A stretch of 64,000 nt of DNA from Lysobacterales bacterium (GTDB lineage: Bacteria > Pseudomonadota > Gammaproteobacteria > Xanthomonadales > BPKI01). The notes under the pieces were generated by a model that was given only the letters and a program-made list of their open reading frames with translations, was not told the DNA's origin and searched no databases. The DNA lies in contig BPKI01000001.1 of NCBI GenBank assembly GCA_026005055.1, positions 2,065,290 through 2,129,289 of the forward strand, in the 5' to 3' direction. Made by a program: the position numbers and the translations under genes. This document shows positions 18,870-29,719 of the stretch, one piece after another; position 1 is the stretch's first letter, and each line of letters starts with the position of its first letter.

Positions 18870-20393
18870 ATGCGCCCTGCACTCGCGCTCCTCGCCGCAC
18901 TCGCGGCGTCCACTGCTTTCGCTCAGACCGGCTCGCGCACCCCACCTGGTCCCCCTGGGCCGCCGCCGGGACCGCCGAGCTACTTGCCTTTCGCGGTCAT
19001 CACCGAGGGCTTCGACAGCCTGCCCGCGGGGCCAACCATCTGTCCCACCGGCTGGATCTGCGTGAACAACAGCACGCCGGTGGGCGCGACCGGCTGGTTC
19101 AACGGAAACTCAACCGACTTCACGGCGCACGCAGGAGCCGGTTACATCGCCGCCAACTTCCAAAATACAACGGGGGCGAACACCATCGACAACTGGCTGA
19201 TCACCCCTCCGCTCAACTTCGGGGTAGGGGCTCAGCTCAGCTTCTGGACCCGGACGGTGACCACCGTGTTGTACCCCGACCGGCTCGAAGTGCGGCTGTG
19301 CCAAGGTACTCCGACGTTCTGCAGCAACACAGCCAACTTCACCACGCTGCTCGGGACCGTGAATCCCAATCTGCTGTCGGGCGCAGGAACCTGCGCACCG
19401 CTGCCGAACAACAATCCTTATCCGAATCAGTGGTGCAACTACGTCATCACCGCCGGCATTCCGAGCTCCGGCACAGGCCGCATCGCCTTCCGCTACTTCG
19501 TGACGAATGGCGGACCGTCGGGCGCGAACAGCGATTACATCGGCATCGACACCTTCAGCTTCGACGAGGGGCTGCTTCCTACCGATCTTCAGCTCACTCT
19601 GAGCCCCGCCTCGGTGGGTCCCGTCCTGGTCGGCGCGCCGGTGACGCTCACCGCGACCGTCACGAACGCCGGGCCGGAGAATGCCGCTGGGGTGACGGCC
19701 ACCTTCACCATCCCGGCTGGACTGACTTATGTCAGTAACTCCTGTGGCGCCACCTTCAGCTCGCCGACCTTGACCTGGAGCATCGGTGCGCTTTCGAACG
19801 GTGGGAACGCGAATTGCACTATCAACCTCACCGCAGCGGCGGGCGGTACCCACACGGTCAATGGCAATGCCACCATGACCAATGCCGACACCGTTCCGGC
19901 GAATAACACCGCGAGCTCGCAGGTGCAGGTCATCGCCAATGCCGACCTGAGCCTGAGCATCACCGGCCCGACGAGCGGCATCATCGGCTCCAACCTCAAC
20001 TTCACCGCCACGGTGAACAACGCCGGACCGGCGAACGCCACGGGGGTGGTCGCTACCTTCACGATTCCCGCCGGCTTCACCTACGTCAGCAACTCCTGCG
20101 GCGCCACCTTCAGCGCTCCGACCCTCACCTGGACCATCGGGTCGCTGGCCAATGGCGGCAGCGTGAGCTGCACCATCACCCTTACCCTGAACGCCCCGAA
20201 CGTCACCCTGAGTGGCTCGGTGACCGGGAACGAAAACGATCCGACCCCGGCCAACAACGCGGGCAACGTCACGATCACGGGCATTCCCGCGGCTCGGCAG
20301 GTGCCAAGCCTCGATCTCATCGGTCTTGTCATCCTCGCGCTGGTGCTCATCGGCATCGGCTTCGCCAGCCTGCGCGAGCGGCGGGTGATCTGA
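18870..20393 (+). CDS. Secreted DUF11-repeat protein with choice-of-anchor domain and CTERM-like tail
   Basis: The start ATG 18870 has GGGGAGGA just upstream and gives 507 residues. A signal peptide (residues 1-21, cleavage after AFA) is followed by a short PPG-rich stretch ([14 protein letters not shown]) and a choice-of-anchor J-like domain (about 35-230: [18 protein letters not shown]-like segments). Two DUF11 beta-sandwich repeats follow, each with [11 protein letters not shown]...CTI cysteine pairs. The C-terminus, [20 protein letters not shown], then LRERR, has the form of an IPTL/PEP-CTERM-type sorting tail: a small motif, a membrane helix and a basic end. This suggests anchoring or processing at the cell surface. 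No exosortase-like gene is in the window. The exact role is unknown. Confidence 0.8.
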   Translation: MRPALALLAALAASTAFAQTGSRTPPGPPGPPPGPPSYLPFAVITEGFDSLPAGPTICPTGWICVNNSTPVGATGWFNGNSTDFTAHAGAGYIAANFQNTTGANTIDNWLITPPLNFGVGAQLSFWTRTVTTVLYPDRLEVRLCQGTPTFCSNTANFTTLLGTVNPNLLSGAGTCAPLPNNNPYPNQWCNYVITAGIPSSGTGRIAFRYFVTNGGPSGANSDYIGIDTFSFDEGLLPTDLQLTLSPASVGPVLVGAPVTLTATVTNAGPENAAGVTATFTIPAGLTYVSNSCGATFSSPTLTWSIGALSNGGNANCTINLTAAAGGTHTVNGNATMTNADTVPANNTASSQVQVIANADLSLSITGPTSGIIGSNLNFTATVNNAGPANATGVVATFTIPAGFTYVSNSCGATFSAPTLTWTIGSLANGGSVSCTITLTLNAPNVTLSGSVTGNENDPTPANNAGNVTITGIPAARQVPSLDLIGLVILALVLIGIGFASLRERRVI

Positions 20394-20423
20394 TCCCGAG
20401 CCGGAAGCCTCGGCGGATGTTCC

Positions 20424-20455
20424 GGGGGCGCCGAAAGGCGCCCCCGTTTTCTTTT
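20424..20455 (+). terminator. Intrinsic terminator after the DUF11 gene
   Basis: A perfect 9-bp stem GGGGGCGCC (20424-20432) pairs with GGCGCCCCC (20437-20445) across a GAAA tetraloop, followed by GTTTTCTTTT. It lies 31 bp after the DUF11 stop. The remaining ~240 bp to prfC hold no gene that I can see. Confidence 0.9.
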
Positions 20456-20697
20456 CGCCAAGCCGCTCGAGGAGGAGCTCGCCGGCAGGCCGCGATCATC
20501 GAGGCCCACCGCCGGCGGCCAACGCGCCGACGCATCCCCGAAAGACGAAGACGGCCCCTTCGCGGCGCCCGGCACACCGCGCAGCGAGCCGATCCCGAAC
20601 GAGGGATCTCGCCCGCAGCCTACTTTCCCCGAGGAGTCCTGCTTCGGATTCGGAGGCTCACCCATCGGACCCGAGGCAAGAGAAAATGGAGGGTCTT

Positions 20698-22326
<1,629 letters not shown>

Positions 22327-22464
22327 ACCGAGGGGCCTCGGCCATCGGCGCGCGAAGCGCGCACCGAGGACGGCGCCGCAGCAAGCGCCGGCAAGCGGTG
22401 AAGGCCGGGTCAACGCCGAGCAACCGCTGCGACGCCCCGGCTCGATGCGCGGCGCCGCTTTGTC

Positions 22465-23310
22465 CTACGCGCTCGCGCCGCCCTCCGTCTCGGCCCCGAG
22501 CGGGGCGATTTCGGCCTCCTCGGCCTTGGCCCGATCCCAGTAGCGGTCCTGCTCGGCCAAAGGAAGCTCGGCGAGCGAACGCCCATCGGCGCGGGCGAGC
22601 GCCTCCATGCGCCGGAAGCGGCGCTCGAACTTGGCGTTGGCGTGGCGGATCGCGGCCCCGGGATCGACGCCGAGATGCCGGCTGAGGTTGATCAAGACGA
22701 AGAACAGATCGCCGAGCTCATCGCTCAGCCTTTCGTGGCGGCTCGCCCCATCGCTCGGCCTCTCGAGTTCGCGTTTGAGCTCGGCCAGCTCTTCTTCGAG
22801 TTTCTGGAGCACCGCCTGCGGGCTTTGCCAGTCGAAACCGACTTCGGCGGCGCGCTTCTGTAGCTTCTGCGCCCGCATCCACTCAGGCAGGCCCGGCGCA
22901 ATGCCGGCGAGGGCGCTCGCATCGGCCTCGCCGCGCTCGCGCCGCTTGTGCGCCTCCCAAGCGCGACTTTGTTCTTCGGCGCTGGCGATCCTCGCATCGC
23001 CGAAGACATGCGGATGGCGACGGATGAGCTTCTCGCTGATCGCCTGCGCGACCTCGGTGAAGCCGAAAAGACCCGCCTCCTCGGCCATGCGCGCGTGAAA
23101 CACCACCTGCAACAGCAGATCGCCGAGCTCCTCTAAGAGCGCCGCGAAATCCCCGCGCGCGATGGCATCGGCGACTTCGTAGGCTTCTTCGATCGTATAA
23201 GGGGCGATGCTGCGGAAATCCTGCTCCCGATCCCAGGGACAGCCCTGCTCGGGATCGCGCAGACGGGCCATCACCGCAAGCAGCCGCTCGATCGCCTCCC
23301 CGGCGCTCAT
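22465..23310 (-). CDS. mazG: Nucleoside triphosphate pyrophosphohydrolase MazG
   Basis: The protein has 281 residues with two tandem MazG domains. The first has WDREQDFRSI, EEAYEVADAI and EELGDLLLQVVFHA; the second has EEELAELKREL and DELGDLFFVLINLS. The EExxE/ExxD metal-binding patterns are intact in both halves. The enzyme hydrolyses NTPs and dNTPs to monophosphates. ATG 23310 overlaps the cysQ stop (ATGA), so it is translated with cysQ; an upstream in-frame start would extend into cysQ and is less likely. It ends the nudE-cysQ-mazG operon. Confidence 0.96.
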   Translation of the reverse strand: MSAGEAIERLLAVMARLRDPEQGCPWDREQDFRSIAPYTIEEAYEVADAIARGDFAALLEELGDLLLQVVFHARMAEEAGLFGFTEVAQAISEKLIRRHPHVFGDARIASAEEQSRAWEAHKRRERGEADASALAGIAPGLPEWMRAQKLQKRAAEVGFDWQSPQAVLQKLEEELAELKRELERPSDGASRHERLSDELGDLFFVLINLSRHLGVDPGAAIRHANAKFERRFRRMEALARADGRSLAELPLAEQDRYWDRAKAEEAEIAPLGAETEGGASA

Positions 23311-24098
23311 GCGAGGAGCTCCCACCAGCGCCGCGAGGGATCGCCGCAAGCCAGAAAGGGCGGATTGCGCAGGCTATCGCGCTGGTTGTAGCGGAGCGGA
23401 CGGCCCTGCAAGTCCACCACCGCCCCGCCTGCCGCCTCGACGATCGCCTGGCCGGCGGCGGTATCCCACTCCGAGGTCGGCCCTTGGCGTAGGTAAAGGT
23501 CCACCATGCCCTCGGCGATGCGGCAGAGCTTGAGCGAGGAGCCGAGCGGCAGCGCCTCGTGCGGGCCGATGCGCGCGAGCAGGCGGTTCTCGAGCGGATC
23601 GCGATGCGAGCGGCTGCCCGCCACCACCGGCTTGCCGGGGGCAGGGCGGGCGGCGATCGCCCGCCAGGCCGAGCCTTGCCGACGGAAGGCGCCGCGGCCG
23701 AGCTCGCCGACCAGGGTGTGCGCCAGCGCAGGCGCGTGGATCACGCCGAGGATTGGCCGACCGTCCTCGATGAGGGCGATGTTGACGGTGAACTCGCCGT
23801 TGCGCTTGAGGAACTCGCGGGTGCCATCGAGCGGATCGACCAGGAACAAGCGGTCCCAGGCCAATCGTTCGGCGGCCTCGGCCGGGGCCGATTCCTCCGA
23901 TAGCACGGGTATGCCGGGCGCGATCTCGGGAAGCCTTTCGAGAATCAGGCGATGGGCGGCGAGGTCGGCCTGGGTCAAGGGCGAGTCGTCCTCCTTGCAG
24001 GTGACCGCCACCTCGCTCTCATAAACCGCGAGGATCGCGCGCCCGGCCTCCTCGGCGAGCGCAGCCAATGCCTGCGCCAGCGGCGAGGGTGTCTTCAT
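23307..24098 (-). CDS. cysQ: 3'(2'),5'-bisphosphate nucleotidase CysQ
   Basis: The protein has 263 residues and is an inositol-monophosphatase-superfamily enzyme. Metal-binding motifs are LSEESAP and DPLDGTREF, with the CysQ-typical KRNGEFTVNIALIE segment after it, and WDTAAGQAIVEAAGG in the C-terminal half. It hydrolyses 3'-phosphoadenosine 5'-phosphate, the by-product of sulfate assimilation and of other sulfotransfer reactions, to AMP. The gene overlaps nudE and mazG by 4 bp each. A second superfamily member (24681-25472) sits two genes upstream. Confidence 0.95.
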   Translation of the reverse strand: MKTPSPLAQALAALAEEAGRAILAVYESEVAVTCKEDDSPLTQADLAAHRLILERLPEIAPGIPVLSEESAPAEAAERLAWDRLFLVDPLDGTREFLKRNGEFTVNIALIEDGRPILGVIHAPALAHTLVGELGRGAFRRQGSAWRAIAARPAPGKPVVAGSRSHRDPLENRLLARIGPHEALPLGSSLKLCRIAEGMVDLYLRQGPTSEWDTAAGQAIVEAAGGAVVDLQGRPLRYNQRDSLRNPPFLACGDPSRRWWELLA

Positions 24099-24643
24099 CG
24101 CCTCGCGATCCGCTCGCGCGCGATGAACAGGGCCGCGAGCGAGCGGCCCTCGCTACAGTCCTCGCGCTCGATCAGTTCGTTCAGCCGCGAAAGCGACCAG
24201 GGCACCACCTCGAGCTCCTCCGGCTCGTCCCCGGGCAGCTTTTCCTCGTAGAGCGACTCGGCCAGCACCACGTGGCTGAGATGGTTCATGTAAGCCGGCG
24301 CAAGGCTCAACCGCGCGATCAGGCTCAGACGGCGGGCGCCAAAGCCGATCTCCTCCTTGAGCTCACGGTTCGCGGCCTGCTCGGGGGTTTCTCCCGGCTC
24401 GATTCGGCCCTTGGGCAGGCCGAGCTCGTAACGATGAAAGCCCGCCGCGTATTCCCGCACCAGCAGGACGGTGTCGCGGTCGAGCATGGGCACGATGACC
24501 ACTGCCCCGCGACCCGAGCCCCTGAGCCGCTCGAAGCGGCGGCGCGCGCCGTTGGCGAATTCAAGCTCGATTTCCTCGAGATGCAAACGTCCGCGAGCAT
24601 CCACTTCGCGGGTGGCGTGCACGATCGGCAGGGGACGGTCCAC
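24095..24643 (-). CDS. nudE: ADP compounds hydrolase NudE (Nudix family)
   Basis: The protein has 182 residues. The Nudix box is GRIEPGETPEQAANRELKEE with the complete G-x5-E-x7-RE-x2-EE pattern. Around it are YELGLPKGRIE and AYMNHLSHVVLAESLY, typical of the NudE/AdpP group. It hydrolyses ADP-ribose, NADH or Ap3A. It is cotranscribed with cysQ and mazG. A nearby DarT toxin consumes NAD+ and transfers ADP-ribose, but nudE is in a separate conserved housekeeping operon, so a link is not implied. Confidence 0.93.
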   Translation of the reverse strand: MDRPLPIVHATREVDARGRLHLEEIELEFANGARRRFERLRGSGRGAVVIVPMLDRDTVLLVREYAAGFHRYELGLPKGRIEPGETPEQAANRELKEEIGFGARRLSLIARLSLAPAYMNHLSHVVLAESLYEEKLPGDEPEELEVVPWSLSRLNELIEREDCSEGRSLAALFIARERIARR

Positions 24644-24680
24644 GAGGAGATTCTAGCAACTGGCCGCCGCTCGGCCCCGC

Positions 24681-25472
24681 TCAGGCCGCTTCTTCGCTCA
24701 GCCGCGCAAGCAGCTCGCGGTGAAGCTCGCGGCTCCCCGCCGCGAGCACCGAGCTCGTGGCGAGCGTGAGCCTCCGCCCGCCGAGATCGGTGAAGATGCC
24801 GCCCGCTTCTTCGACGATGAGGGAAAGCGCGGCCACGTCGAGCACGTGCACGTCGGATTCGATCACCGCATCGAGGGCGCCTTCGGCCAGCCGGTGGTAG
24901 TGGAAGAAATCGCCGTAGCCGCGGACCCGCTCCGCCTCCACCACGAACTCGGCAAGTGCGGGAAAGCCGCGGGGACTTGCCGCCAGGCGCTTGAGGTTGC
25001 CGAAGCTCAAATGCGCCTGCGTGAGGGCGACCTCGCCGCGGCAGCGAAGCGGCCGCCCATCAAGGAAAGCCCCGCCGCCCGCGACCGCCCAGGCGGTCTC
25101 CCCGAACGCCGGCGCATGCGAGACCCCGAGCACCACCCGCTCTTCGTGCCAGAGCGCGATCTGCACCGAAAACATTGGCTGGCTGCGGATGAAGCTGCGC
25201 GTGCCATCGAGCGGATCGATCAGCCAAAGGAATTCGCTCTGCCCGCTTCGACCGCTCTCCTCGCCGTAGAAGGCATGATCGGGAAAGGCCGCGCGCAGGG
25301 TGGCGAGGATCGCCGCCTCGGCGGCGCGATCCGCTTCGGTGACCGGGCTCTGATCGTCTTTCCGCTCGACCGAAAGCGCCTTGCCGTAGCGGCGAAGGAG
25401 CTCGCCTCCGGCCGCCTCGGCGGCAGCCAAGGCGGCGCTCAAAGCGCGTTGCAGGAAGACCGGCCTCATCAT
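24681..25472 (-). CDS. Inositol-monophosphatase-family phosphatase, HisN-like
   Basis: The protein has 263 residues with FYGEESG, LIDPLDGTRSF and a late DVAALSLIVEEAGG motif, the three metal sites of the superfamily. The sequence around GDFFHYHRLAEGALDAVIES resembles histidinol-phosphate phosphatases (HisN) rather than CysQ, but inositol monophosphatase activity cannot be excluded. The gene lies between gspN (4-bp overlap) and nudE. With no his genes nearby the substrate is open. Confidence 0.8.
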   Translation of the reverse strand: MMRPVFLQRALSAALAAAEAAGGELLRRYGKALSVERKDDQSPVTEADRAAEAAILATLRAAFPDHAFYGEESGRSGQSEFLWLIDPLDGTRSFIRSQPMFSVQIALWHEERVVLGVSHAPAFGETAWAVAGGGAFLDGRPLRCRGEVALTQAHLSFGNLKRLAASPRGFPALAEFVVEAERVRGYGDFFHYHRLAEGALDAVIESDVHVLDVAALSLIVEEAGGIFTDLGGRRLTLATSSVLAAGSRELHRELLARLSEEAA

Positions 25473-26236
25473 CGCTGCGGCGGGATCACGGAGCCTTCGA
25501 CGCGATAAAGCACGCTGCCGTCCTCCTGCGGCTCGCCGGCGAAACGAAGCGCCTCCTGGACCTGCGGATCGCCGCCGCGGGCGGCAAGCCTCGCTTCGGC
25601 GCGGTAATGAAGGCCGCTCAGCTCGAAAGATCCGGAAAGCGCAAGCGGCCCGCCACCGTCGTGAAAGCGGGCTTGCACGCGGCCCAGCGAAGGCGCCTCG
25701 AACTCCCCGAAGAGATCGCCGAGATGAGCTTCGGCCGCACCGCTCACCGAAGCATTGCGCCAGGCGAGGCGGCCGCGCGCCCGTTCCAGCCCGAAACGGC
25801 TGAGCTCGATGTCCTCCATGTCCACCTCAACCGCTCCGAGCAGCACCAGCGCAGGAATGTCGAGCGCCGGCTCGGCGAGGCGGGCGGGCAAGGTCATATG
25901 AAGGCGGGGCAGCTCGAGACGGCCCTCGCCCACGCGCCGGAGATGGGCGCTCAGGGTGAGCGGACCGCCGCTCAGGCGCAGGCGAAGTTCTGGCTTGCCA
26001 CGGAGCACGCTCCAAGGGGCGAGGGTCCAATCGAGCCGGCCGAGGAACTCATCCTGTAACCACACGCGAAGCGCCCTGCCCTCCCAAAGCCTGCCCTCGA
26101 TCCCCTCCACCCGCAGCCTATCGCTCTTCGGGCCGAACCAGGCCCAGGCCCAACGCGCCGGGAAGGCCCACACGAGCCCCACGAGCACGGCGAGCGTGAA
26201 GAGAAACGCAGAAAGAATCCGTTGCCCTCTCGACAT
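25469..26236 (-). CDS. gspN: Type II secretion system protein N
   Basis: The start is ATG 26236 (255 residues), 4 bp after the gspM stop region; a longer frame upstream would run through gspM and is rejected. One N-terminal membrane helix (residues 6-24, ILSAFLFTLAVLVGLVWAF) is followed by the GspN periplasmic domain (RVEGIEGRLWEGRALRVWL, WTLAPWSVLRGKPELRL). GspN is an accessory of the inner-membrane assembly. The 3' end overlaps the HisN-like gene by 4 bp. Confidence 0.9.
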   Translation of the reverse strand: MSRGQRILSAFLFTLAVLVGLVWAFPARWAWAWFGPKSDRLRVEGIEGRLWEGRALRVWLQDEFLGRLDWTLAPWSVLRGKPELRLRLSGGPLTLSAHLRRVGEGRLELPRLHMTLPARLAEPALDIPALVLLGAVEVDMEDIELSRFGLERARGRLAWRNASVSGAAEAHLGDLFGEFEAPSLGRVQARFHDGGGPLALSGSFELSGLHYRAEARLAARGGDPQVQEALRFAGEPQEDGSVLYRVEGSVIPPQR

Positions 26237-26240
26237 CGGC

Positions 26241-26714
26241 CTAAGGTCGTTCCAGCGTGACTCGGAGATCGACGATGCCCGGCCCCTCGCCGCGCTGCGC
26301 GGAAAGCTCGCGCACCAGCGCGCCCTGTTCCTCGCCCAGCCGCTCGAAGAGCGCGATGGCGGCGTCGAAGGCGACACCCTCGAGCACGATCCTCACCCGC
26401 TTCTCGCCGAGCGGCTCGACCCGCTTCAGGCTCGCTCCGAGTCCTCGCTCGCGCAAGGCCGCATCCACCAGGGCGAGAAAGGATCGGGGATCGGCAGAGC
26501 GCGCACGCGGCGGATCGGCCTTCAGGGCCAGCGCCCGCGCCCGCAGGGACTCCATCCGCCCAAGATCCTCCGCCAGACGAAGGCGCGCCTCGGCATGCGC
26601 CCGTGCCAGAGGATCCCAAACCCAGGCCCAGCCGAGCAGGAGCAAGCCGAGGATCACCCCGCCCCCAAGAATGACTTGCTCGCGCCGACTCAAGGTCTTC
26701 CAGTGGCGGATCAT
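26241..26714 (-). CDS. gspM: Type II secretion system protein M
   Basis: The protein has 157 residues: a short cytoplasmic start (MIRHWKTLSRREQ), one membrane helix (about 14-33) and a ferredoxin-like periplasmic domain. The RREQ motif before the helix and the overall length match GspM. It binds GspL and recruits the secretion ATPase complex to the inner membrane. ATG 26714 overlaps the gspL stop. Confidence 0.9.
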   Translation of the reverse strand: MIRHWKTLSRREQVILGGGVILGLLLLGWAWVWDPLARAHAEARLRLAEDLGRMESLRARALALKADPPRARSADPRSFLALVDAALRERGLGASLKRVEPLGEKRVRIVLEGVAFDAAIALFERLGEEQGALVRELSAQRGEGPGIVDLRVTLERP

Positions 26715-27817
26715 GGTCGGCGCTCCTCGATGCGAAGACGGCCTTCGACACCGGCGGCGGATGGCTGGGCGGCGAGCAGCTCGACGCGGAGCCCGGGCAG
26801 GCTGCCCAAGCGCTCGCGCAGGAGATCGAGGGCCGCGACATCGCTGCTCGTGAGCACCAGTTCGAGCGCCCCTTCCCGGTACTCCAGGGCAGAGAGCCGC
26901 TGGGAGGGGCCTGCGGCCAGTAACGGCGCGATACGCCGAAGCAGCGGGATGGCGCCGGACTCGCCGCGACCGGAGGCCAGGATCGTCGCCTCGAGCATGG
27001 CCAAGGGATCGGGCGGCGGTGCCGGATCACCGCTCAGCTCCTGATAGAGCCGGGCGGCCTCGGTGAGGAGCTCGGCGTGAGCCGCACGCAGGGCATGAAG
27101 CTCCGCTGCACGTCCAGCGAGGGCGAGCGTGATGACGATACCGAAAGCAGCCAGGCTCCGGCGCAAAGCGCGCCTCACCGCGGGCGCTGCCACGGCATGA
27201 TCGCCGGTGAGGAGTTCGAGGGCGCGATCCGCCGGCCGGCGCGCCGTCGCGGCCAGCCATGATTCGAGGTCATCCCACTCCTCGGCGTAGCCGCTCAGCC
27301 CCAATCGCGGGGCGAGAACGCGCCACATCGAGCATTCGAAGGCATGGCCAAGCCCCACGCCGAGCCTGGCAAGCACGCGCTCGCCGACGCGCACGGCGAG
27401 GGCCTCGCCCTCCCGCCTGGGCAGGAGTAGGGCATCGAGGGTCAAGGAGGCGGGCTCGAGGCCGAGTGCGCGGATGCGCTCGATGGCCTTCTCGATGAGC
27501 GCATGAGGGACGAAAACCGCCTCGATCGCTCCGTCCGCCCGGCGCTCGAAGGCGACATGGAAGCGCTCCACGGGCTCGGCCAAGGAATCCTCGGCAGCGA
27601 AGAGAACGGCGCGAAGGAGGGCCTCGCCATGTGCGGGAATGGGCGGCAATCGGAGCGCAAGCGCCTGCTCAGCGGGAAGCAGGGCGCGCGCCCTTGCGCC
27701 GCGTTGCGCATGCGCCTCGAGCTCCCGCGGCGAAAGCAGGCGCCCCGCGGCATCCGCCGCAGCGGGCGGATCGCGACCCAGCCAGAGCAACAGGAGAGGC
27801 GCCTGATTCGGCTTCAT
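26711..27817 (-). CDS. gspL: Type II secretion system protein L
   Basis: The start is ATG 27817 (368 residues), chosen because the further upstream frame overlaps gspK and lacks a site. A cytoplasmic actin-like domain (about 1-220, LLLLWLGRDPP onward) precedes one membrane helix (about 238-255, SLAAFGIVITLALAGRA) and a periplasmic ferredoxin-like domain. GspL links the GspE ATPase to the pseudopilus machinery. No gspE is present in the window. Confidence 0.9.
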   Translation of the reverse strand: MKPNQAPLLLLWLGRDPPAAADAAGRLLSPRELEAHAQRGARARALLPAEQALALRLPPIPAHGEALLRAVLFAAEDSLAEPVERFHVAFERRADGAIEAVFVPHALIEKAIERIRALGLEPASLTLDALLLPRREGEALAVRVGERVLARLGVGLGHAFECSMWRVLAPRLGLSGYAEEWDDLESWLAATARRPADRALELLTGDHAVAAPAVRRALRRSLAAFGIVITLALAGRAAELHALRAAHAELLTEAARLYQELSGDPAPPPDPLAMLEATILASGRGESGAIPLLRRIAPLLAAGPSQRLSALEYREGALELVLTSSDVAALDLLRERLGSLPGLRVELLAAQPSAAGVEGRLRIEERRP

Positions 27818-27851
27818 CGGCGGGCAACGATGCCAGAAACCGCAGGCGCCG

Positions 27852-28772
27852 TCATCGCCGCCCCGGCAGGCGCCAATGGGCCCGAAGACGGGCGCCATCC
27901 CGCTCGAGCAGCGCCGTCCAGGCGAAGGGGATTCCATCCAGTCGGAGCTCCGCCTGGGCGAGCAGGAAGCGGCTCTCGACCGAGGTTCCAGGCAGGGCGA
28001 GGAGCGAGATGCCGCGCTCGGCCAAGGCCCGCAGGAAGTCCTCGAGGCTCGCGTAGTCGGCCCGCCCCTCGCGATGAAGCGCCTCGGCCGCGGCGCGATC
28101 GATCGCGGGATCCAGGGCCATCAGAAGCTCCGGTGTGGCGAAGTTGAGGTTGATCGGGGCGGCCGGATCGGGAAGGGCGCAGACATGGGGCCTCAGGCGA
28201 GCATATGCGGCCTCGTCCACCGACGGCAGGAGCTGGAGTTCGCTCGCGAGCACGAAGGGCTGGTTCGCCGCCCGCCGCGGCGGGTTCATGCCGAGGTAGT
28301 ACAAATCCTCGGCGCCGCCGACCTCGGGCACCTGATCCGGATCGATCCAGTCGATGGCCTGCGCGGCGATCACTCGCGGCAGCCCGAGCAGATCGAGCAG
28401 CCGCTCGAAGCGGGCGCGGGCCAGGCCATCGACTTGTCCACCCTGGACGAGGGCGTTGAGGTTGAAGCAGCCGCTGGCATCGAACAGTCGCCCGGCGATT
28501 TCGCCGCCCGGGACGGGAAGCCCGGGCAAGGGCTGAAACCAGGGGCTGAGCGGCGAGTCATGGTCGCGGCCATCATCCCGCTCGCGCGCCATCGAGAGCT
28601 CCGCCCAGCGCTCCAACCCCAAAGCGAGATGCCACGCCTGCTCGGCGCGAAGCGCGTGGGCGAGCCGCGCCCTCGCATCCTCCCCGCCGGTGAGGATGCC
28701 TGCGAGCATGAGGCTGGCCAGCGCCACCGCGAGGATGGCCACGAGCAAGGCGATGCCGCGGCGCGGTCTCAT
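27852..28772 (-). CDS. gspK: Type II secretion minor pseudopilin K
   Basis: The protein has 306 residues. It has a prepilin-like leader MRPRRG with cleavage before IALLVAILAVALASLM. As expected for GspK, there is no glutamate at position +5. The large helical globular domain includes FDASGCFNLNALV and ANQPFVLASELQLL. GspK caps the pseudopilus tip with GspI and GspJ. ATG 28772 overlaps the gspJ stop by 4 bp. Confidence 0.93.
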   Translation of the reverse strand: MRPRRGIALLVAILAVALASLMLAGILTGGEDARARLAHALRAEQAWHLALGLERWAELSMARERDDGRDHDSPLSPWFQPLPGLPVPGGEIAGRLFDASGCFNLNALVQGGQVDGLARARFERLLDLLGLPRVIAAQAIDWIDPDQVPEVGGAEDLYYLGMNPPRRAANQPFVLASELQLLPSVDEAAYARLRPHVCALPDPAAPINLNFATPELLMALDPAIDRAAAEALHREGRADYASLEDFLRALAERGISLLALPGTSVESRFLLAQAELRLDGIPFAWTALLERDGARLRAHWRLPGRR

Positions 28773-29362
28773 CGCAAGCCCTCGACCGCGAGAACGCGGC
28801 GAAGCTCGCCCAAGCCCTCGAGGCTGAGGCCAAGCTCGAGCGCGCGCGGCAAGCGATCATCCCCAGCAGGCCATTCCCGCCGCCAACGCCCTTCATGGTC
28901 GAGGTAGCGAAACTCCAAGCGGCTGATTCCGGCGAGCAGGCGCTCGCGGTATCGGGGCGATGCGAAAGCGCGGTCTGCGAAAGGGAAGCGCTCGACCACC
29001 CACTCCCCGCCCTCGAGCCTGTAAGCCACCCGCGAAACCGAGGCACCGCCGCCAGGCTCGGGGATCAAGAGCGTCCACTCCACCGCCGAGGCTCCCCCGA
29101 GCAAAGCGGCCTGCCTGGCACCGGAGCCATCCCGCACCGGGCGCGAGAGCATCGAGCGCCAATCGCGCTCGAAGAGCGCCATGGCGAAGAGCAGCTGGCC
29201 CAAGCGCTCCTGCTCGGCGGCAAGCGTCCGTCGCACCTCCACGAGCCGCGCCAAGCCGGCATAGGCCATGGCGGAGACCAGCGCGAAGATGACCAGCGCG
29301 ACGAGCAGTTCGAGCAGGGTGAAGCCTTTCCCCCTCGCGCGGGCCGAAGCCGAGGGGGACAT
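28769..29362 (-). CDS. gspJ: Type II secretion minor pseudopilin J
   Basis: The protein has 197 residues. The prepilin signal ARGKG precedes FTLLELLVALVIFALV; the Gly at -1 and Glu at +5 are present. The globular part has RPVRDGSGARQAALLGG and VSRVAYRLEGGEWVVER, typical of GspJ. It forms the pseudopilus tip complex with GspI and GspK. ATG 29362 follows the gspI stop directly (TGAATG). Confidence 0.93.
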   Translation of the reverse strand: MSPSASARARGKGFTLLELLVALVIFALVSAMAYAGLARLVEVRRTLAAEQERLGQLLFAMALFERDWRSMLSRPVRDGSGARQAALLGGASAVEWTLLIPEPGGGASVSRVAYRLEGGEWVVERFPFADRAFASPRYRERLLAGISRLEFRYLDHEGRWRREWPAGDDRLPRALELGLSLEGLGELRRVLAVEGLR

Positions 29363-29719
29363 TCAGGGCTCCCCCAGGACCGCCATCAGAGACGCCGCCG
29401 CACCCCCACCAGCGCGACGAACGCGAACCTCGACCCGACGCAGCGCGGGCTCCTCCGTCGCGGCCACGATGAGCTCGTAGAGCCACTCGCGGTTGGCCAT
29501 GCGCACCTGGCCGCTGCGCCTACCCGGTGCCGGCCAGGGCTCGGCGAGGCGGAGTTCCTCGATGGCATTGGCCGCGACCAGGCGGGCGATCGCGCGTTCG
29601 CGCTGATCGCCGAGGGATCGGGTCTCGGCGGCGGCAGCGGCGAGCAAGGCTGCCATGGCAATGGCCAGCACCGCCACCGCGATCAGCACCTCGAGCAGAA
29701 GAAAACCGCGATGCATCAT
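29363..29719 (-). CDS. gspI: Type II secretion minor pseudopilin I
   Basis: The protein has 118 residues, the normal length. A very short leader, MMHRG, precedes FLLLEVLIAVAVLAIAM, with Gly at -1 and Glu at +5. LAAAAAETRSLGDQRERAIARLVAANAIEELRL-type segments (shown in part) follow the helix, as in GspI. It joins the tip complex with GspJ and GspK. The start overlaps the gspH stop by 4 bp. Confidence 0.93.
   Translation of the reverse strand: MMHRGFLLLEVLIAVAVLAIAMAALLAAAAAETRSLGDQRERAIARLVAANAIEELRLAEPWPAPGRRSGQVRMANREWLYELIVAATEEPALRRVEVRVRRAGGGAAASLMAVLGEP

Noticed and set aside
22327-22464. GC-rich inverted repeat (GGCGCGC-GAA-GCGCGC) between prfC and mazG as a bidirectional terminator
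   Set aside because: No T-rich tract follows on either strand, so termination is possible but not supported.
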